Source of the DNA: Rhodoblastus sp963748385
GTDB lineage: Bacteria; Pseudomonadota; Alphaproteobacteria; Rhizobiales; Beijerinckiaceae
Reading direction: 5' to 3'
Length of the DNA stretch: 64,000 nucleotides
NCBI GenBank assembly: GCA_963748385.1
Contig: CAVVIQ010000001.1
Span: 1 to 64,000 of the forward strand
In this document: piece after piece, positions 42,630 through 52,092 of the stretch
How positions within the stretch are numbered: position 1 is the first letter of the stretch
How the letters are laid out: each line of letters opens with the position of its first letter
The notes under the pieces: generated by a model
The model's database searches: none
What the model saw: only the letters and a program-made list of their open reading frames with translations
What the model was told of the DNA's origin: nothing
Translations under genes and position numbers: made by a program

Positions 42630-43034
42630 TCAGGAAATGGTCACGCCGGGACCGAGCGTCAGGGCGCTCCCGTTGCTCAGATTGGCGGTCACGCCCGACG
42701 ACGTGACGGTGACCGAGGAAATCGTCCCGCTGATCGAGCCGTCCGACGAGGTCGCGATCTTGCCGATCGCCGCCTCGGCTTGCGACAGGTAGGAATTGTT
42801 GAGCAGAGAGGTCAGCGTCGAATTGGTCTGCACCTGCTGCTCGACCGCCGAGAACGACGCCAGTTGCGACACCTGCTGGGTCGGGTCCATCGGATTCGTC
42901 GGGTCCTGGTTTTGCAGCTCCGTGACGAGCAATTGCACGAATTCGTTGTAATTGATCGTCGCCGATTGCGCGGCGGAGGTCGACGAACTGATCGTCGCGG
43001 TCGGGGTGGTCGGGAGCACGGAAGACACGGTCAT
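42630..43034 (-). CDS. flgD: Flagellar hook-capping protein FlgD (short form)
   Basis: This 134-residue protein has the conserved FlgD N-terminal domain: INYNEFVQLLVTELQNQDPT, NPMDPTQQVSQLASFSAVEQ. After about residue 90 there is only a short beta-like tail in place of the Fn3/Tudor-like domain of enterobacterial FlgD. Short FlgD is common in alphaproteobacteria. It caps the growing hook of FlgE. Confidence 0.92.
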   Translation of the reverse strand: MTVSSVLPTTPTATISSSTSAAQSATINYNEFVQLLVTELQNQDPTNPMDPTQQVSQLASFSAVEQQVQTNSTLTSLLNNSYLSQAEAAIGKIATSSDGSISGTISSVTVTSSGVTANLSNGSALTLGPGVTIS

Positions 43035-43047
43035 GGGTCGATCCTTT

Positions 43048-43452
43048 TCAGGCAGCCGCCGGCGTCCGCGGCTTGTCCGCGAGCAGGCCGGTTTCGAGAG
43101 GGTAAAGCGCGCGGATCGCCTTGAGGGCTTCGAAAACGCGGCCCGCCTCGGCGAGAGCCGCCGCCTCGCGCAAACCGTCGGCTGCCGCGCCGACGCCGAA
43201 AGCCGCGCAAGTGTCGCTCATCATGGTCTGGAACATTTTCCGCGCTCTCGGCGCTTCTTCGCGCCCCATCAGTTCCGTTTGCAGCACAAAATAGAGCTGG
43301 CGCAGGGGCGTGATCGCCTCTTCCGGCTGGATCACGTGCGATTCGAGCAGAAACGTGGCGTCGTTGAGCAGTTCGATCGTCGCCTTGCGCTCGACCTTGA
43401 TGACGGCGCCGTTGATGTAGAGTTTCTCGCCCGCGCGCAGTTTCAGAAGCAT
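43048..43452 (-). CDS. flbT: Flagellin translation regulator FlbT
   Basis: This 134-residue protein matches FlbT: LRAGEKLYINGAVIKVERKA, ATFLLESHVIQPEEAITPLR, LYFVLQTELMGREEA. FlbT binds the leader of flagellin mRNA in Caulobacter and promotes its decay when assembly is incomplete. The structured leader before the flagellin gene at 17.2 kb is a possible target. It lies seven bases after flaF. Confidence 0.93.
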   Translation of the reverse strand: MLLKLRAGEKLYINGAVIKVERKATIELLNDATFLLESHVIQPEEAITPLRQLYFVLQTELMGREEAPRARKMFQTMMSDTCAAFGVGAAADGLREAAALAEAGRVFEALKAIRALYPLETGLLADKPRTPAAA

Positions 43453-43459
43453 CGCCGCC

Positions 43460-43807
43460 TCACGCCAGCCCGTCGCGAATGATCGCGTTGATTTCGATGA
43501 GATCGGCGAAGGAATTTTTCGCGCCGCCGTGCAGCCGCTCGATTTCCTTCAGCACCCATATGCCGATGGAAATGAGCTGTGCGCGCAGGTCGTGCGGCAG
43601 GTCGTTGCCGTCGCTGCCGAGATCCTGGATGAAGAGGATCCACAGCCGGCGCAGAAAGGTGAGCGCCTCATGCGCCTCGCGTGAGCGGGGGCCAGATTTT
43701 TCCGCCGTTTCGAGCATTTCGACGCAGCGGGTGAGGGCGTCGCGCTCGCGCGCGCGCATGTCCTGAGGGGAGTCCTCGACCACTTCGGCGTAAGAGAACT
43801 GATACAT
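43460..43807 (-). CDS. flaF: Flagellin biosynthesis regulator FlaF
   Basis: This 115-residue helical protein has the FlaF N-terminus (MYQFSYAEVVEDSPQDMRAR) and the central FLRRLWILFIQDLGSDGNDL plus LISIGIWVLKEIERLHGG. FlaF binds flagellin as an export chaperone and acts opposite to FlbT. It follows flgL by 23 bases. Confidence 0.93.
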   Translation of the reverse strand: MYQFSYAEVVEDSPQDMRARERDALTRCVEMLETAEKSGPRSREAHEALTFLRRLWILFIQDLGSDGNDLPHDLRAQLISIGIWVLKEIERLHGGAKNSFADLIEINAIIRDGLA

Positions 43808-43830
43808 CGAGCGATCCCGCGATTTTCGGG

Positions 43831-44889
43831 CTAGAGAAAGTTGACGAGGCTGAGTTTTTGAATTTGCGCGGTCAGCGAATAGGCCGTCTGCAATTGCGTC
43901 GACAGGTTGCTCACCTGGGTTGCGACGTCATAGGCGTTGACCGATTCCAGATTGTTGAGTTGCGTGGTCAGCACGTTCTGCTGGAGATTGATCGCGCTGT
44001 CGGCCTCGCTCACCTGATTCTGCATCCCGCCGATCGTCGCGCTCGCCGAGATCAGGCCGTTATTGGCGCTTCCCATCACCGATTGCGCCGCGCTCATCAA
44101 TGTGGAATAGGCGTCCGCGGAAAGGCCGAGCCCGCCGAATTCGCTGACCATGGTCAGCGCCTGCGCCATGTCCCGGAACGCGGGCTCGTTCGCGCCGACG
44201 GATGTCGTGATCGTCTGATCGGGGCCGATCCGATTGGTCGAATTCGTATCGCTGGCGGATGACCAGGTCGAGGTCCAGTTCGCGCCGCTGAACAGGGCGG
44301 CGAATTGATTGGACAGGAAGCTCTGCATCTGCGCGCCGGTGATCGAACTCACGTCCGGGGATGTCACGGAGAAGCCGAAAGTGTTCTGGAACGCCGTGTC
44401 CACCGCCGTTTGCGCCGCGCTTGGCGGGCTCTGTGCATAGGTCGCGATCGGCGCGCCGCCGCTGTTGATTCCGCCGAAGACATAAGTTCCGCCGACCTCG
44501 GCGTTCGTCAGCGAGGAAAAGGTCTGCAAGGCGCCCGCGGCCTGTTGCTGCAAAGCGGTCGCGCCCGTGCTTCCCGGCGTTCCGGACTGGCCTTCGACAA
44601 GAGCGGAAAGCAAGGTCGAAGCCGAGCTTTGCAGACTGGCAAGGGCGCTCGAGGCGCCGCCGAGCTGACTCGTGACCACGGCGTTGGAGCTGGAAATCGC
44701 GTTGAGATCGGCCATCTGCTGATGCAGGGCGATGTCCTGGCCGGAATCGGCGCCAAGCGTCAGACCGATGTCGGCGAGCTGGCCGGTCGAATCTTCCTGT
44801 TCCGCCGTCGTGAGCTGCGACTGGATGTTCGCGACCGTGTTTTGGAGGACCGACGACAGGGTCGATGTGGATACGGAATAGATGCTCAT
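43831..44889 (-). CDS. flgL: Hook-filament junction protein FlgL
   Basis: This 352-residue protein is related to flagellin at both ends. N-terminal coiled coil: QNTVANIQSQLTTAEQEDST. Early segment: VGGTYVFGGINSGGAPIATY, typical of FlgL. C-terminal: LNNLESVNAYDVATQVSNLS. It forms the second junction ring below the filament. It starts one base before the flgK stop. Confidence 0.88.
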   Translation of the reverse strand: MSIYSVSTSTLSSVLQNTVANIQSQLTTAEQEDSTGQLADIGLTLGADSGQDIALHQQMADLNAISSSNAVVTSQLGGASSALASLQSSASTLLSALVEGQSGTPGSTGATALQQQAAGALQTFSSLTNAEVGGTYVFGGINSGGAPIATYAQSPPSAAQTAVDTAFQNTFGFSVTSPDVSSITGAQMQSFLSNQFAALFSGANWTSTWSSASDTNSTNRIGPDQTITTSVGANEPAFRDMAQALTMVSEFGGLGLSADAYSTLMSAAQSVMGSANNGLISASATIGGMQNQVSEADSAINLQQNVLTTQLNNLESVNAYDVATQVSNLSTQLQTAYSLTAQIQKLSLVNFL

Positions 44890-44890
44890 A

Positions 44891-46375
44891 TCAATCCATC
44901 GCCTGCAGGAGGGAGCTGAACATCGTATTGATCGTCGTGATCAGTTTGGCCGACGCCTGATAGGAGTTTTCAAGGCTGAGCATCTGCGACATTTGGGCGT
45001 CGATGTTCACGCCGGTGGCGTTGGACAAAGCCTGCGACGCCTGACTCTGCAACGTCGATTGATAGGTCGCCTGATTGCTCGCGGATTGATACTGGCCGTC
45101 GAGCCAGCTCGCCGAATTGGCTGCGTAATCGTCAAGGCTGGTCGAGGTCGCAAGCCCGCCCGCGGAGGGAAAGGCCGTCGTCGCGCTCAAGGCGGCGATG
45201 TCGTTCTGGATGACGGCGGAAAAGCCCGCGGCGCCCGTCGTGTTCTGGACATAGGCCGCGCCGTTGATGCCGCCATTCTGGATAAGGCTGAGCGAGCCGC
45301 CCTGGGCAGGATCGACCGCGCTCGACACTTCGATTTCGCCGGCGAGGCCGGAAATGAGGGACGACCCGGGAACCGAGGTCGCGCCCGAATAAGTGAACAG
45401 GCCGGGCGCCTGTGCGCCGGTGGACGTGTTGGTTTCGGCGAAGGCGTTGACGAGGCCGCCGGCGATCGAATCGAGCTGCGCCTGATATTGCGGCGCGATA
45501 GTGTCGCGCAGATTGGCCAGCCCCGCCAGCGCGCCGGACTGGATCGGCATGACGGCGTTCGGCCCCGTCACCGGCACGCCGTCCACATAGACCGCCGCCC
45601 CGGTCGTCGAAGCGGTGAAAGTCGTCGTCGGCGTCATGGTCACGCTGCGCGACGTCAAGTCGAACAAGGTCGCGCCGCTATCGGTATAGATCGACATCGA
45701 GCCGTTCGCGCTTGTCGTTGTGGTGACGCCGATCTGTTGCGAGAGGTTCTGCAGGATCGTGTTGCGTTGGTCGAGCAGGTCCGAGGTGTCCGCGCCGGTC
45801 GCCGTCGCTTTCACGATCGCCGTGTTGACGGTCTGGAACTGCGCGAGGATCGAATTGATGGTGGCGACGGAATTGACCATGTCCTGGTCCGCCGTCTCGC
45901 GGACACTCGAGACGGTCGCGCTCGCCGAATTGAGGCCGCTGGCGAGATTTTGCGCCGCCGTCAGCACGGCGGCGGCGGCCGACGAACTGCCGGGCGAGGA
46001 GGAATAGGTCTGAAGGGTGGAATCCAGGGTCTGCAGCAGCGTGGATGGCGACTGCGCCGCGGTGGTCGAACTGCTGGTGGTCGTCGCGTCGCTCACCGTC
46101 TGCTGCAACTGGGTCACGCCATTGGAACGCGCCTGGGCCGAGGCGTTGGCCGCCGTGCTCGACAGCATGGAGTTGAACAAGGCCGCATTGGTCAGGTCGC
46201 CGATCGACGCGATGGTCGCCGCGCCGTTCGGTCCGGTGACGAGATTGGCGACCTTGGTCGAGACATAGCCGCTCGTATTCTGCGCATTGGAAATATTGCG
46301 CGAAACGAGCGCGGTCAGGCCCGCATTGGTGGCGAGCGAACTCGTGGCGACATCCCAGGCGTTCGAAAGACCCAT
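44891..46375 (-). CDS. flgK: Hook-filament junction protein FlgK
   Basis: This 494-residue protein has the rod/hook N-terminal motif (LVSRNISNAQNTSGYVSTKV), a Ser/Thr-rich middle with DLLDQRNTILQNLSQQIGVT, and the FlgK C-terminus (MLSLENSYQASAKLITTINT). It forms the first junction ring on the hook. It follows flgE by 31 bases. Confidence 0.93.
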   Translation of the reverse strand: MGLSNAWDVATSSLATNAGLTALVSRNISNAQNTSGYVSTKVANLVTGPNGAATIASIGDLTNAALFNSMLSSTAANASAQARSNGVTQLQQTVSDATTTSSSTTAAQSPSTLLQTLDSTLQTYSSSPGSSSAAAAVLTAAQNLASGLNSASATVSSVRETADQDMVNSVATINSILAQFQTVNTAIVKATATGADTSDLLDQRNTILQNLSQQIGVTTTTSANGSMSIYTDSGATLFDLTSRSVTMTPTTTFTASTTGAAVYVDGVPVTGPNAVMPIQSGALAGLANLRDTIAPQYQAQLDSIAGGLVNAFAETNTSTGAQAPGLFTYSGATSVPGSSLISGLAGEIEVSSAVDPAQGGSLSLIQNGGINGAAYVQNTTGAAGFSAVIQNDIAALSATTAFPSAGGLATSTSLDDYAANSASWLDGQYQSASNQATYQSTLQSQASQALSNATGVNIDAQMSQMLSLENSYQASAKLITTINTMFSSLLQAMD

Positions 46376-46406
46376 CCCGGCAATCCCTTTTTGCGGCGGT
46401 TCGTTA

Positions 46407-47669
46407 TTATGTGAGGTTCAACTGGAGAAGGGTGTTCATCATGTCGGCGCCTGCTTTGAACATTTGGGAATTGGCCTGATAGTCGCGCTGGGCGACGATC
46501 ATGTTGGTCAGTTCGGTGGCGATATCGACGGTCGATTCCTCCAGCTCGCTTGACTGGATGGTCCCGAGTTGGCCTGTTCCCGCCGTGCCGACCGAGGCCT
46601 GGCCGGAAAGAATGGTCGGCGAATAGACATTGCCCGATGAGGCCTCGAGATTGTCCGGGCTTGGAACATCGGCGATCGGGATCTGATAGGCGGCGACGGT
46701 CGAGCCGTTGGTCAGGTTGTAGGACAAGGTTCCATCGGGAGAGATGGTCACTGAACTGACCGAAGCGGCGGCGTTGCCGTTGACCTGCGAGGTCGAGACG
46801 GCGAAATTCCCGGCCAGCTGGGTCATGCTGGAGAGATTCAGCGTCATGGTCGCGCCGCCAGGCACGGGAATGGAGATGCTGTTGGCGCTGGTTGACGCCA
46901 GATTGCCGTTGCTCGGATTGAAGTTCAGCGTCGTGGTCGCCAGCGGCCCGGAGCTGTAAGGGAAGCCGCCGCTCGAACTCGCCGCCGAATCGTCATAGGC
47001 AGTGACTTCCCACGTTCCCGAACTGGTCTGTGCGAAATAAAGGTCGATGGTCTGCGAACCGCCAAGGTTGTTATACATGACGACCGAAGTTTTCTCGTCA
47101 TAGGTCGAGGACGCGCTGTTGGCCGAGGGCAGGTTGGCGGCGGCGATGATGGAATCGGTCGCGGGCAGGTTGGCGGTCAAGGTTCCGGTCGTCGTCGGAC
47201 TCGCGGACAAGGTCGAGGAATCGACATTGACGATCTGCATCCCCGACAGCGAGTTCGAGGCCATGGTCGGCGCGCCGTTGGCGAGGCTGTAGCCCATGAG
47301 GTAATAGCCTGCCGCATTGACCAGGTTGCCGCTGGCGTCGGGCACGAAGGAGCCGGCGCGGGTCAGGAACTCCTGACCGGCGGAATTGGAGACCACGAAA
47401 AAGCCGTTGCCGCTGATGGCGAGGTCGGTCGGGGACGTGGTGCTTTCGAGCGTGCCCTGCTGGGCGACGGCCAGCTGCGTGCTGGTGATCACGCCGCCGG
47501 CGGAGGTCTGGCCGACCGCCCCCTGATCGACCAGCGTCGAAAATTCCGTATCGGCTTCCTTGTAGCCCACGGTGCTGGCGTTCGAGATGTTCTGGCCGAT
47601 ATTGGTCAGATAATTCGACTGGGCCTGCATGCCCGTCACGCTGGCGTTCATGGCGTCGTAAAGGCCCAT
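46407..47669 (-). CDS. flgE: Flagellar hook protein FlgE
   Basis: The ATG at 47669, with GGAG seven bases upstream, gives 420 residues. Hook signatures: SVTGMQAQSNYLTNIGQNIS, NASTVGYKEADTEFSTLVDQ, then GNGFFVVSNSAGQEFLTRAG and the C-terminus TELTNMIVAQRDYQANSQMF. The middle is Ser/Thr/Asn-rich. It is first in the large minus unit that runs to 37.6 kb. The frame extends to 47756 but the extra part is not conserved-like. Confidence 0.93.
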   Translation of the reverse strand: MGLYDAMNASVTGMQAQSNYLTNIGQNISNASTVGYKEADTEFSTLVDQGAVGQTSAGGVITSTQLAVAQQGTLESTTSPTDLAISGNGFFVVSNSAGQEFLTRAGSFVPDASGNLVNAAGYYLMGYSLANGAPTMASNSLSGMQIVNVDSSTLSASPTTTGTLTANLPATDSIIAAANLPSANSASSTYDEKTSVVMYNNLGGSQTIDLYFAQTSSGTWEVTAYDDSAASSSGGFPYSSGPLATTTLNFNPSNGNLASTSANSISIPVPGGATMTLNLSSMTQLAGNFAVSTSQVNGNAAASVSSVTISPDGTLSYNLTNGSTVAAYQIPIADVPSPDNLEASSGNVYSPTILSGQASVGTAGTGQLGTIQSSELEESTVDIATELTNMIVAQRDYQANSQMFKAGADMMNTLLQLNLT

Positions 47670-47844
47670 CGTGCTTCTCCAGGGATCGCGTTCATGCGAC
47701 AAAATGAGTGGTTTGCCTTGCGCGAAGCTGGCGCCGAGGGTTAACGCGGCGCTCATATTTCTACCTTAGGTTGCAGGAGGTTGCGGCGGCCCTGGCGGCG
47801 CCGTCGCCATGCCTTGCTCGACGTCCAAGGAGGAGAAGGATCGA

Positions 47845-48801
47845 ATGCGCGTAGTGCTCCTGGCGCCCTTGAGGAGATCAGGCGAGGCGATTCGATCGAT
47901 CCTGGAAGCGCGGGGTCACGACGTCGTTTTCTTTTCCGCGGCGTCGCGCGCGCTGAAGCAGCTCGAAACGGATCGGGCCGCCAACGCCTTCATCGTCGTC
48001 GATTCCGGCAATACCGAAGCGGCGATCGAGACCTGCTGGGACGCGCGCCTGCTGGCGAGTTTCGAGCGCCCGATCTATATCGGCCTGGTGGCGCGGCCGA
48101 TGACCTCGCGAACGATCGTCGAGGCGATCGACTGCGGCGCCGACGACGTCCTGCAATCGCCTCTGTCCTCCGACGAACTCTACGCCCGGCTGCGCTCGGC
48201 CGAACGGCTCAATCAGATGCAGTTGAAACTGGTGCGGATGGCGACGCGCGACGCCCTGACCGGCCTGTTCAACCGCCAGGCCTTCTTCCAGCGCGCCGAG
48301 AAAATCTGCCGCGGCGATTCGGGGCCGCTCGCCGCGATCATGGCCGACATCGACCATTTCAAGGCCGTCAACGACCGGCACGGCCACGCGGGCGGCGACG
48401 AGGCGCTCAAACGCGTCGCCCATTGCCTGGGCCAGCACGCCGACATCGCCGCCCGTCTCGGCGGCGAGGAATTCGTCCTCCTGCTGCCCGGAGGCGATGT
48501 CGAACAGGCGCGCGACATTGCCGAGGACATGCGGTCCGCCATCGCCGCGCGTGAGATCGACTTCGATGGAACGCCGCTTCGCTTGACCTGCAGTTTCGGC
48601 GTCGCCGTCGCCGAACCCTGCGCGACGATCGACGATCTGCTGCGCCGCGCCGACGCCGCGCTTTACGCCGCCAAGCGCGACGGGCGCAATCGCGTCGCGG
48701 TTCACGACGCGCAAGCGCCGCTCTCCGCCCCCATCCCCGCCGGCGTCGTCCGCCGCGGCGGCGATCGGTGTGAAAACGCCCGGCGCCAGGCCGTCGGCTG
48801 A
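47845..48801 (+). CDS. Receiver-like GGDEF diguanylate cyclase
   Basis: The ATG at 47845 (AAGGAGGAGAAGGA upstream) gives 318 residues. An N-terminal receiver-like domain (1-115) lacks the normal N-terminal Asp pair; D at VVDSG may be the only acceptor. The GGDEF domain (about 135-295) has DALTGLFNRQAFF, ADIDHFKAVNDRHGHAGGDE and an active GGEEF. The product-inhibition I-site is lost: the RxxD position reads QHAD. So it likely makes c-di-GMP without normal feedback. It is divergent from flgE; the PilZ protein at 3.7 kb is a possible reader. Confidence 0.88.
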   Translation: MRVVLLAPLRRSGEAIRSILEARGHDVVFFSAASRALKQLETDRAANAFIVVDSGNTEAAIETCWDARLLASFERPIYIGLVARPMTSRTIVEAIDCGADDVLQSPLSSDELYARLRSAERLNQMQLKLVRMATRDALTGLFNRQAFFQRAEKICRGDSGPLAAIMADIDHFKAVNDRHGHAGGDEALKRVAHCLGQHADIAARLGGEEFVLLLPGGDVEQARDIAEDMRSAIAAREIDFDGTPLRLTCSFGVAVAEPCATIDDLLRRADAALYAAKRDGRNRVAVHDAQAPLSAPIPAGVVRRGGDRCENARRQAVG

Positions 48802-48819
48802 ACTTTTAGGGCAAGACGC

Positions 48820-49464
48820 TCAGTTCTGCTTGCGCCGGCGCAGGCGGATCATCTTCAGCACATCGCCGCGGATGAACTCTTCCTCGATCACCTCGAGGCC
48901 GGCCTCGCCGAAATATTTCTCGGTGGTCGGCGTATAGGTCGCGGCGAAGGTTCCGTTGAGCCAGGCCGACATCACTTTCTGGCGCGCGCGAACCAGCGGG
49001 CGGGGCGACAGGCGGTAATCGACAATCCTTATTTCACCGTCCGGCTTGCACACCCGGCGCAGTTCGGAAAGCGCCGCCGCCTGTTCATGGTCCTCGATAC
49101 AGGCGAAGACGAAAGTGGCGACGATGGCGTCGAACCGATTGTCCGGCCAGTCGAGCCGGGTGAGGTCGGAGCGGCGCAGCTCGACCAGCAGTCCGAGCTT
49201 TTCGGCCCGCGCCCGCGCCCGCTCCAGCATGGCGGCGCTGGCGTCGCAGCCGGAGGCCGTCACACCGTCGGGATAAGCGACGAAATTGCACCCCGTTCCG
49301 CAGCCGGCGTCGAGGACGGCGCCGCTCAGGCCCTCGAAGATGCGACGGCGCAGGGCGCGCTTCCAGCCGATCTCGTAGGGCGCGTCGAGCAGATCGTAGA
49401 TCGAGGCGATGCGCTCGTAGGTCTGGCGGGCGTTCAGGCTCACAACTTGCATCGTCTGGGACAT
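48820..49464 (-). CDS. Class I SAM-dependent methyltransferase
   Basis: The ATG at 49464 with AAGGA upstream gives 214 residues. The SAM-binding motif I is VLDAGCGTGCNFVAYP; motif II and the post-I acidic residue follow (CDASAAMLERA), and the UbiE/Ubie11-like motif is in RVCKPDGEIRIVDYRLSPRP. The N-terminus NARQTYERIASIYDLLDAP is typical of UbiE-type or phospholipid N-methyltransferases. The substrate is not known. It converges on the GGDEF gene and is divergent from the acyl-CoA synthetase. Confidence 0.82.
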   Translation of the reverse strand: MSQTMQVVSLNARQTYERIASIYDLLDAPYEIGWKRALRRRIFEGLSGAVLDAGCGTGCNFVAYPDGVTASGCDASAAMLERARARAEKLGLLVELRRSDLTRLDWPDNRFDAIVATFVFACIEDHEQAAALSELRRVCKPDGEIRIVDYRLSPRPLVRARQKVMSAWLNGTFAATYTPTTEKYFGEAGLEVIEEEFIRGDVLKMIRLRRRKQN

Positions 49465-49549
49465 GGGCGTTCCTTTCCGTCCTTCGCGAATGCCGCCTGC
49501 TCTAAGAAAATCGGGTGACAGGACGATGAAGGTCTGATTGTTTCGCGCC

Positions 49550-51049
49550 ATGAGCTTCAATCTCGCCGGCTTCTGCCTCACCGACAACGCCGTCCGCCGC
49601 GCCGAAAAGACGGCGCTGATCCTCACCGACGGAACCATCGAGACGCGGCTGACTTACGCCGAATTCGACCTCGCGGTGCGCCGTCTTGCCGCCGGCCTTT
49701 CATCGCTCGGCCTGGCGCCCGGCGCGCGGGTGATGATCCGGCGCGGCAACGACCTGTTTTACGTCGTGAGTTTTTTCGCGCTGATCGCCGCCGGACTGGT
49801 CGCCTTGCCCTCCTCCGCCCAGCTCACGCAGGAAGAGGCCGATTTCCTCGCCGCCGATTCGGGCGCGGAGGCCGCGATCTGCTCCGGCGGTCTGACCGTC
49901 CATGGGACGCGACTCATCGACGACGCGGAGCTCGCACGCCTCGCCGGCTCTTCGCCGCGCGCCTTTGCCGCGACCGCGCCGGACGACCCCGCCTTTCTGA
50001 TCTACACGTCGGGAACCTCCGACCAGCCCAAGGGCGTCCTGCACGCCCAACGCGTCATTCTCGGGCGCGCGCCCGTGCTCGACCATTGGCTCGGCCTGCG
50101 GGAATCCGACATCATGCTGCACGCCGGCGCCATCAACTGGACTTTTACCCTCGGCGTCGGGCTGATGGACCCTTTTGCAAGGGGCGCCAGCGCCGCGCTG
50201 TACAATGGCCGCGCCGACGCAAGCGTCTGGCCGAAACTCATCGCCCGTTTTTCGGCGACGATTTTCGCCGCCGTTCCCGGCGTTTTTCGCCAGATGCTGC
50301 GCGAGCCCGACTGCACGGCGAAAAATCTGGCGAGCCTGCGGCATGGCGTCGTGGCGGGCGAGGCGCTCGCGCCCGCGCTTCTCGCGCAATGGCGAGAAAG
50401 ATCGGGCAAACCGCTCTATGAGGCGCTCGGGATGAGCGAAATTTCGACCTATATTTCGAGCGGCCCGACCGTTCCGATTCGTCCCGGCTCGCCCGGCAAG
50501 CCCCAGCCGGGCCGGCGCGTCGCGATCCTGCCGATCGAAGGCGGCGAAGAGCCGCTGCCGCCGATGAAAAGCGGGCTGATCGCCATCCATCGTTCCGACC
50601 CCGGCCTGATGCTGTGCTACTGGCGCCGGCCGGAGGCCGAACGGGAAGTCTTTCGCGGCGAATGGTTCGCCGGCGGCGATGTCGCGGAATTCGACGCCGA
50701 CGGCTACGTCTGGCTGCACGGCCGCGCCGACGATCTGATGAACGCGCAAGGCTATCGCGTCTCGCCGGCCGAGGTCGAAGCGATTTTGAGCCATGCGCCG
50801 GGCGTGGCCGATGTCGCGGTCGCCGAGCGCAAGGTTCGAGAGGATGTCTCGGCCGTCTGCGCCTTCGTCGTTCCGGCGCCGGGAGCTGCGCAGGACGAAG
50901 CCGCGCTCAAACGCCATTGCGCCGAACATCTCGCCGCTTACAAGAATCCAAAAAAATACGTCTTCGTCACCGAACTGCCGCGCACCAAGAACGGCAAGAT
51001 CGCCCGCCGCCGCCTGCCGGAGGTCTGGACGCCGGACGTTCGGAACTAG
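49550..51049 (+). CDS. AMP-dependent acyl-CoA synthetase/ligase
   Basis: The ATG at 49550 gives 499 residues. The ANL-superfamily motifs are intact: the P-loop FLIYTSGTSDQPKGVLH, the YEALGMSEISTY A5 motif, GGDVAEFDADGYVWLHGRAD and the C-terminal catalytic lysine in LPRTKNGKIARR. It activates a carboxylate with ATP and CoA. A short size without acetyl-CoA-synthetase N-terminal extension suggests a medium-length or aromatic acyl substrate; this cannot be fixed from sequence. No pathway partner is adjacent, except the divergent methyltransferase. Confidence 0.88.
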   Translation: MSFNLAGFCLTDNAVRRAEKTALILTDGTIETRLTYAEFDLAVRRLAAGLSSLGLAPGARVMIRRGNDLFYVVSFFALIAAGLVALPSSAQLTQEEADFLAADSGAEAAICSGGLTVHGTRLIDDAELARLAGSSPRAFAATAPDDPAFLIYTSGTSDQPKGVLHAQRVILGRAPVLDHWLGLRESDIMLHAGAINWTFTLGVGLMDPFARGASAALYNGRADASVWPKLIARFSATIFAAVPGVFRQMLREPDCTAKNLASLRHGVVAGEALAPALLAQWRERSGKPLYEALGMSEISTYISSGPTVPIRPGSPGKPQPGRRVAILPIEGGEEPLPPMKSGLIAIHRSDPGLMLCYWRRPEAEREVFRGEWFAGGDVAEFDADGYVWLHGRADDLMNAQGYRVSPAEVEAILSHAPGVADVAVAERKVREDVSAVCAFVVPAPGAAQDEAALKRHCAEHLAAYKNPKKYVFVTELPRTKNGKIARRRLPEVWTPDVRN

Positions 51050-51233
51050 CGGTCGAAATCCGGCGCCTGGCTCCCGTTGGCGAATGACCCGGAACGGCGG
51101 GAAGCGGAGGTCTCGGAACATCGGGGCGCGACCTCGTCCAAGCCAGAGGGTCCGGACGCAGATCGTCACTTCGACATTGGACGATTACGCGAGGAGGACT
51201 ATGCTTCATCGGCTTCGATGAGGGAGGTCCATT

Positions 51234-51539
51234 ATGCGCATGCTGATGACGGTCAAATTTCCGCAGGAGCCGTTCAATAGCTCCGTTCGCGATGGGTCGG
51301 CCGGAACGAAAATCAAGCGCATCCTCGACGAGATCAAACCCGAGGCCGTCTATTTTTCGGAATTTTACGGCAACCGCGGCGCAATCCTCGTCGTGAACCT
51401 CGGCGATGCGTCGGAAATCCCCGCGCTGTCCGAGCCATGGTTTCTCACGTTCGACGCTGAAGTCGAATTCCGGATCGCCATGACGCCGGAGGACCTGGCG
51501 CGGGCCGGCCTTGAAACACAAGGCAAGAGATGGGGGTAG
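51234..51539 (+). CDS. DUF3303-like small protein
   Basis: This 101-residue protein reads MRMLMTVKFPQEPFNSSVRD, then EIKPEAVYFSEFYGNRGAIL and ALSEPWFLTFDAEVEFRIAM. It is a ferredoxin-like dimeric alpha/beta-barrel type sequence, common in alphaproteobacteria and sometimes misnamed pantothenate synthetase. The function is unknown. GGAGGTCC lies 9 bases upstream of the ATG. It stands alone between the acyl-CoA synthetase and the STAND gene. Confidence 0.78.
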   Translation: MRMLMTVKFPQEPFNSSVRDGSAGTKIKRILDEIKPEAVYFSEFYGNRGAILVVNLGDASEIPALSEPWFLTFDAEVEFRIAMTPEDLARAGLETQGKRWG

Positions 51540-52092
51540 GCGGACCCGGGAGGGAACGCCTTGCTCGTCTCTCCGGCGCCTCCGACCATGAACCGGGAAA
51601 CGGGAGGGATGAGCCCGCCGCGGTCGGCCCCGCCGCGAAGCTTGGGAAGAGGACGGCTTCCGGCGGATTGCTGTCTTGGACCGAAGGGCCGGTCTATGCA
51701 GATGATCGGTCGAAGGCGCAAAGGCAAGGATGCGCTACAAGCAGAAATTCACGATTGGTCGGTCCGGATTCCGGAATCGACCCAAAACAGACGCACAAAA
51801 CATTGTCGTAAATTTCGCAATATCATCCGAAGCGGTCGACCGTCGCATCTGTACCGCGTCACGTCGGCCGATCCAGGAAAGTCTTGAAAAACCGCAACGC
51901 GGAAGCTTGCGTCAAACGGCCCCGCATCCAAACATTTCATCGATCGTATTGCCGCAACGCACTCATTTTTCGCCCCGCCCCCAATTCAGCGTACGACGCC
52001 AAACTGCGCCGTGACGTCGGCGAAACTTGCGGTCGGTTGGCGTGTGAGACACGATGGTCGCCAAGCTGGACAAATCTCGGGAGGCAGAGTGG
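51540..52092. other. Gap without recognised gene
   Basis: In 553 bases I see only short frames with no ribosome-binding site or family resemblance. The stretch 51770-51960 is more AT-rich than its surroundings. No tRNA or clear terminator hairpin was found. It marks the border from housekeeping-like to accessory content and could hold the promoter of the STAND gene. Confidence 0.5.

Noticed and set aside
51530..51811. Short plus-strand frames in the gap before the STAND gene
   Set aside because: Several overlapping frames of similar length, none with a start signal or family resemblance.
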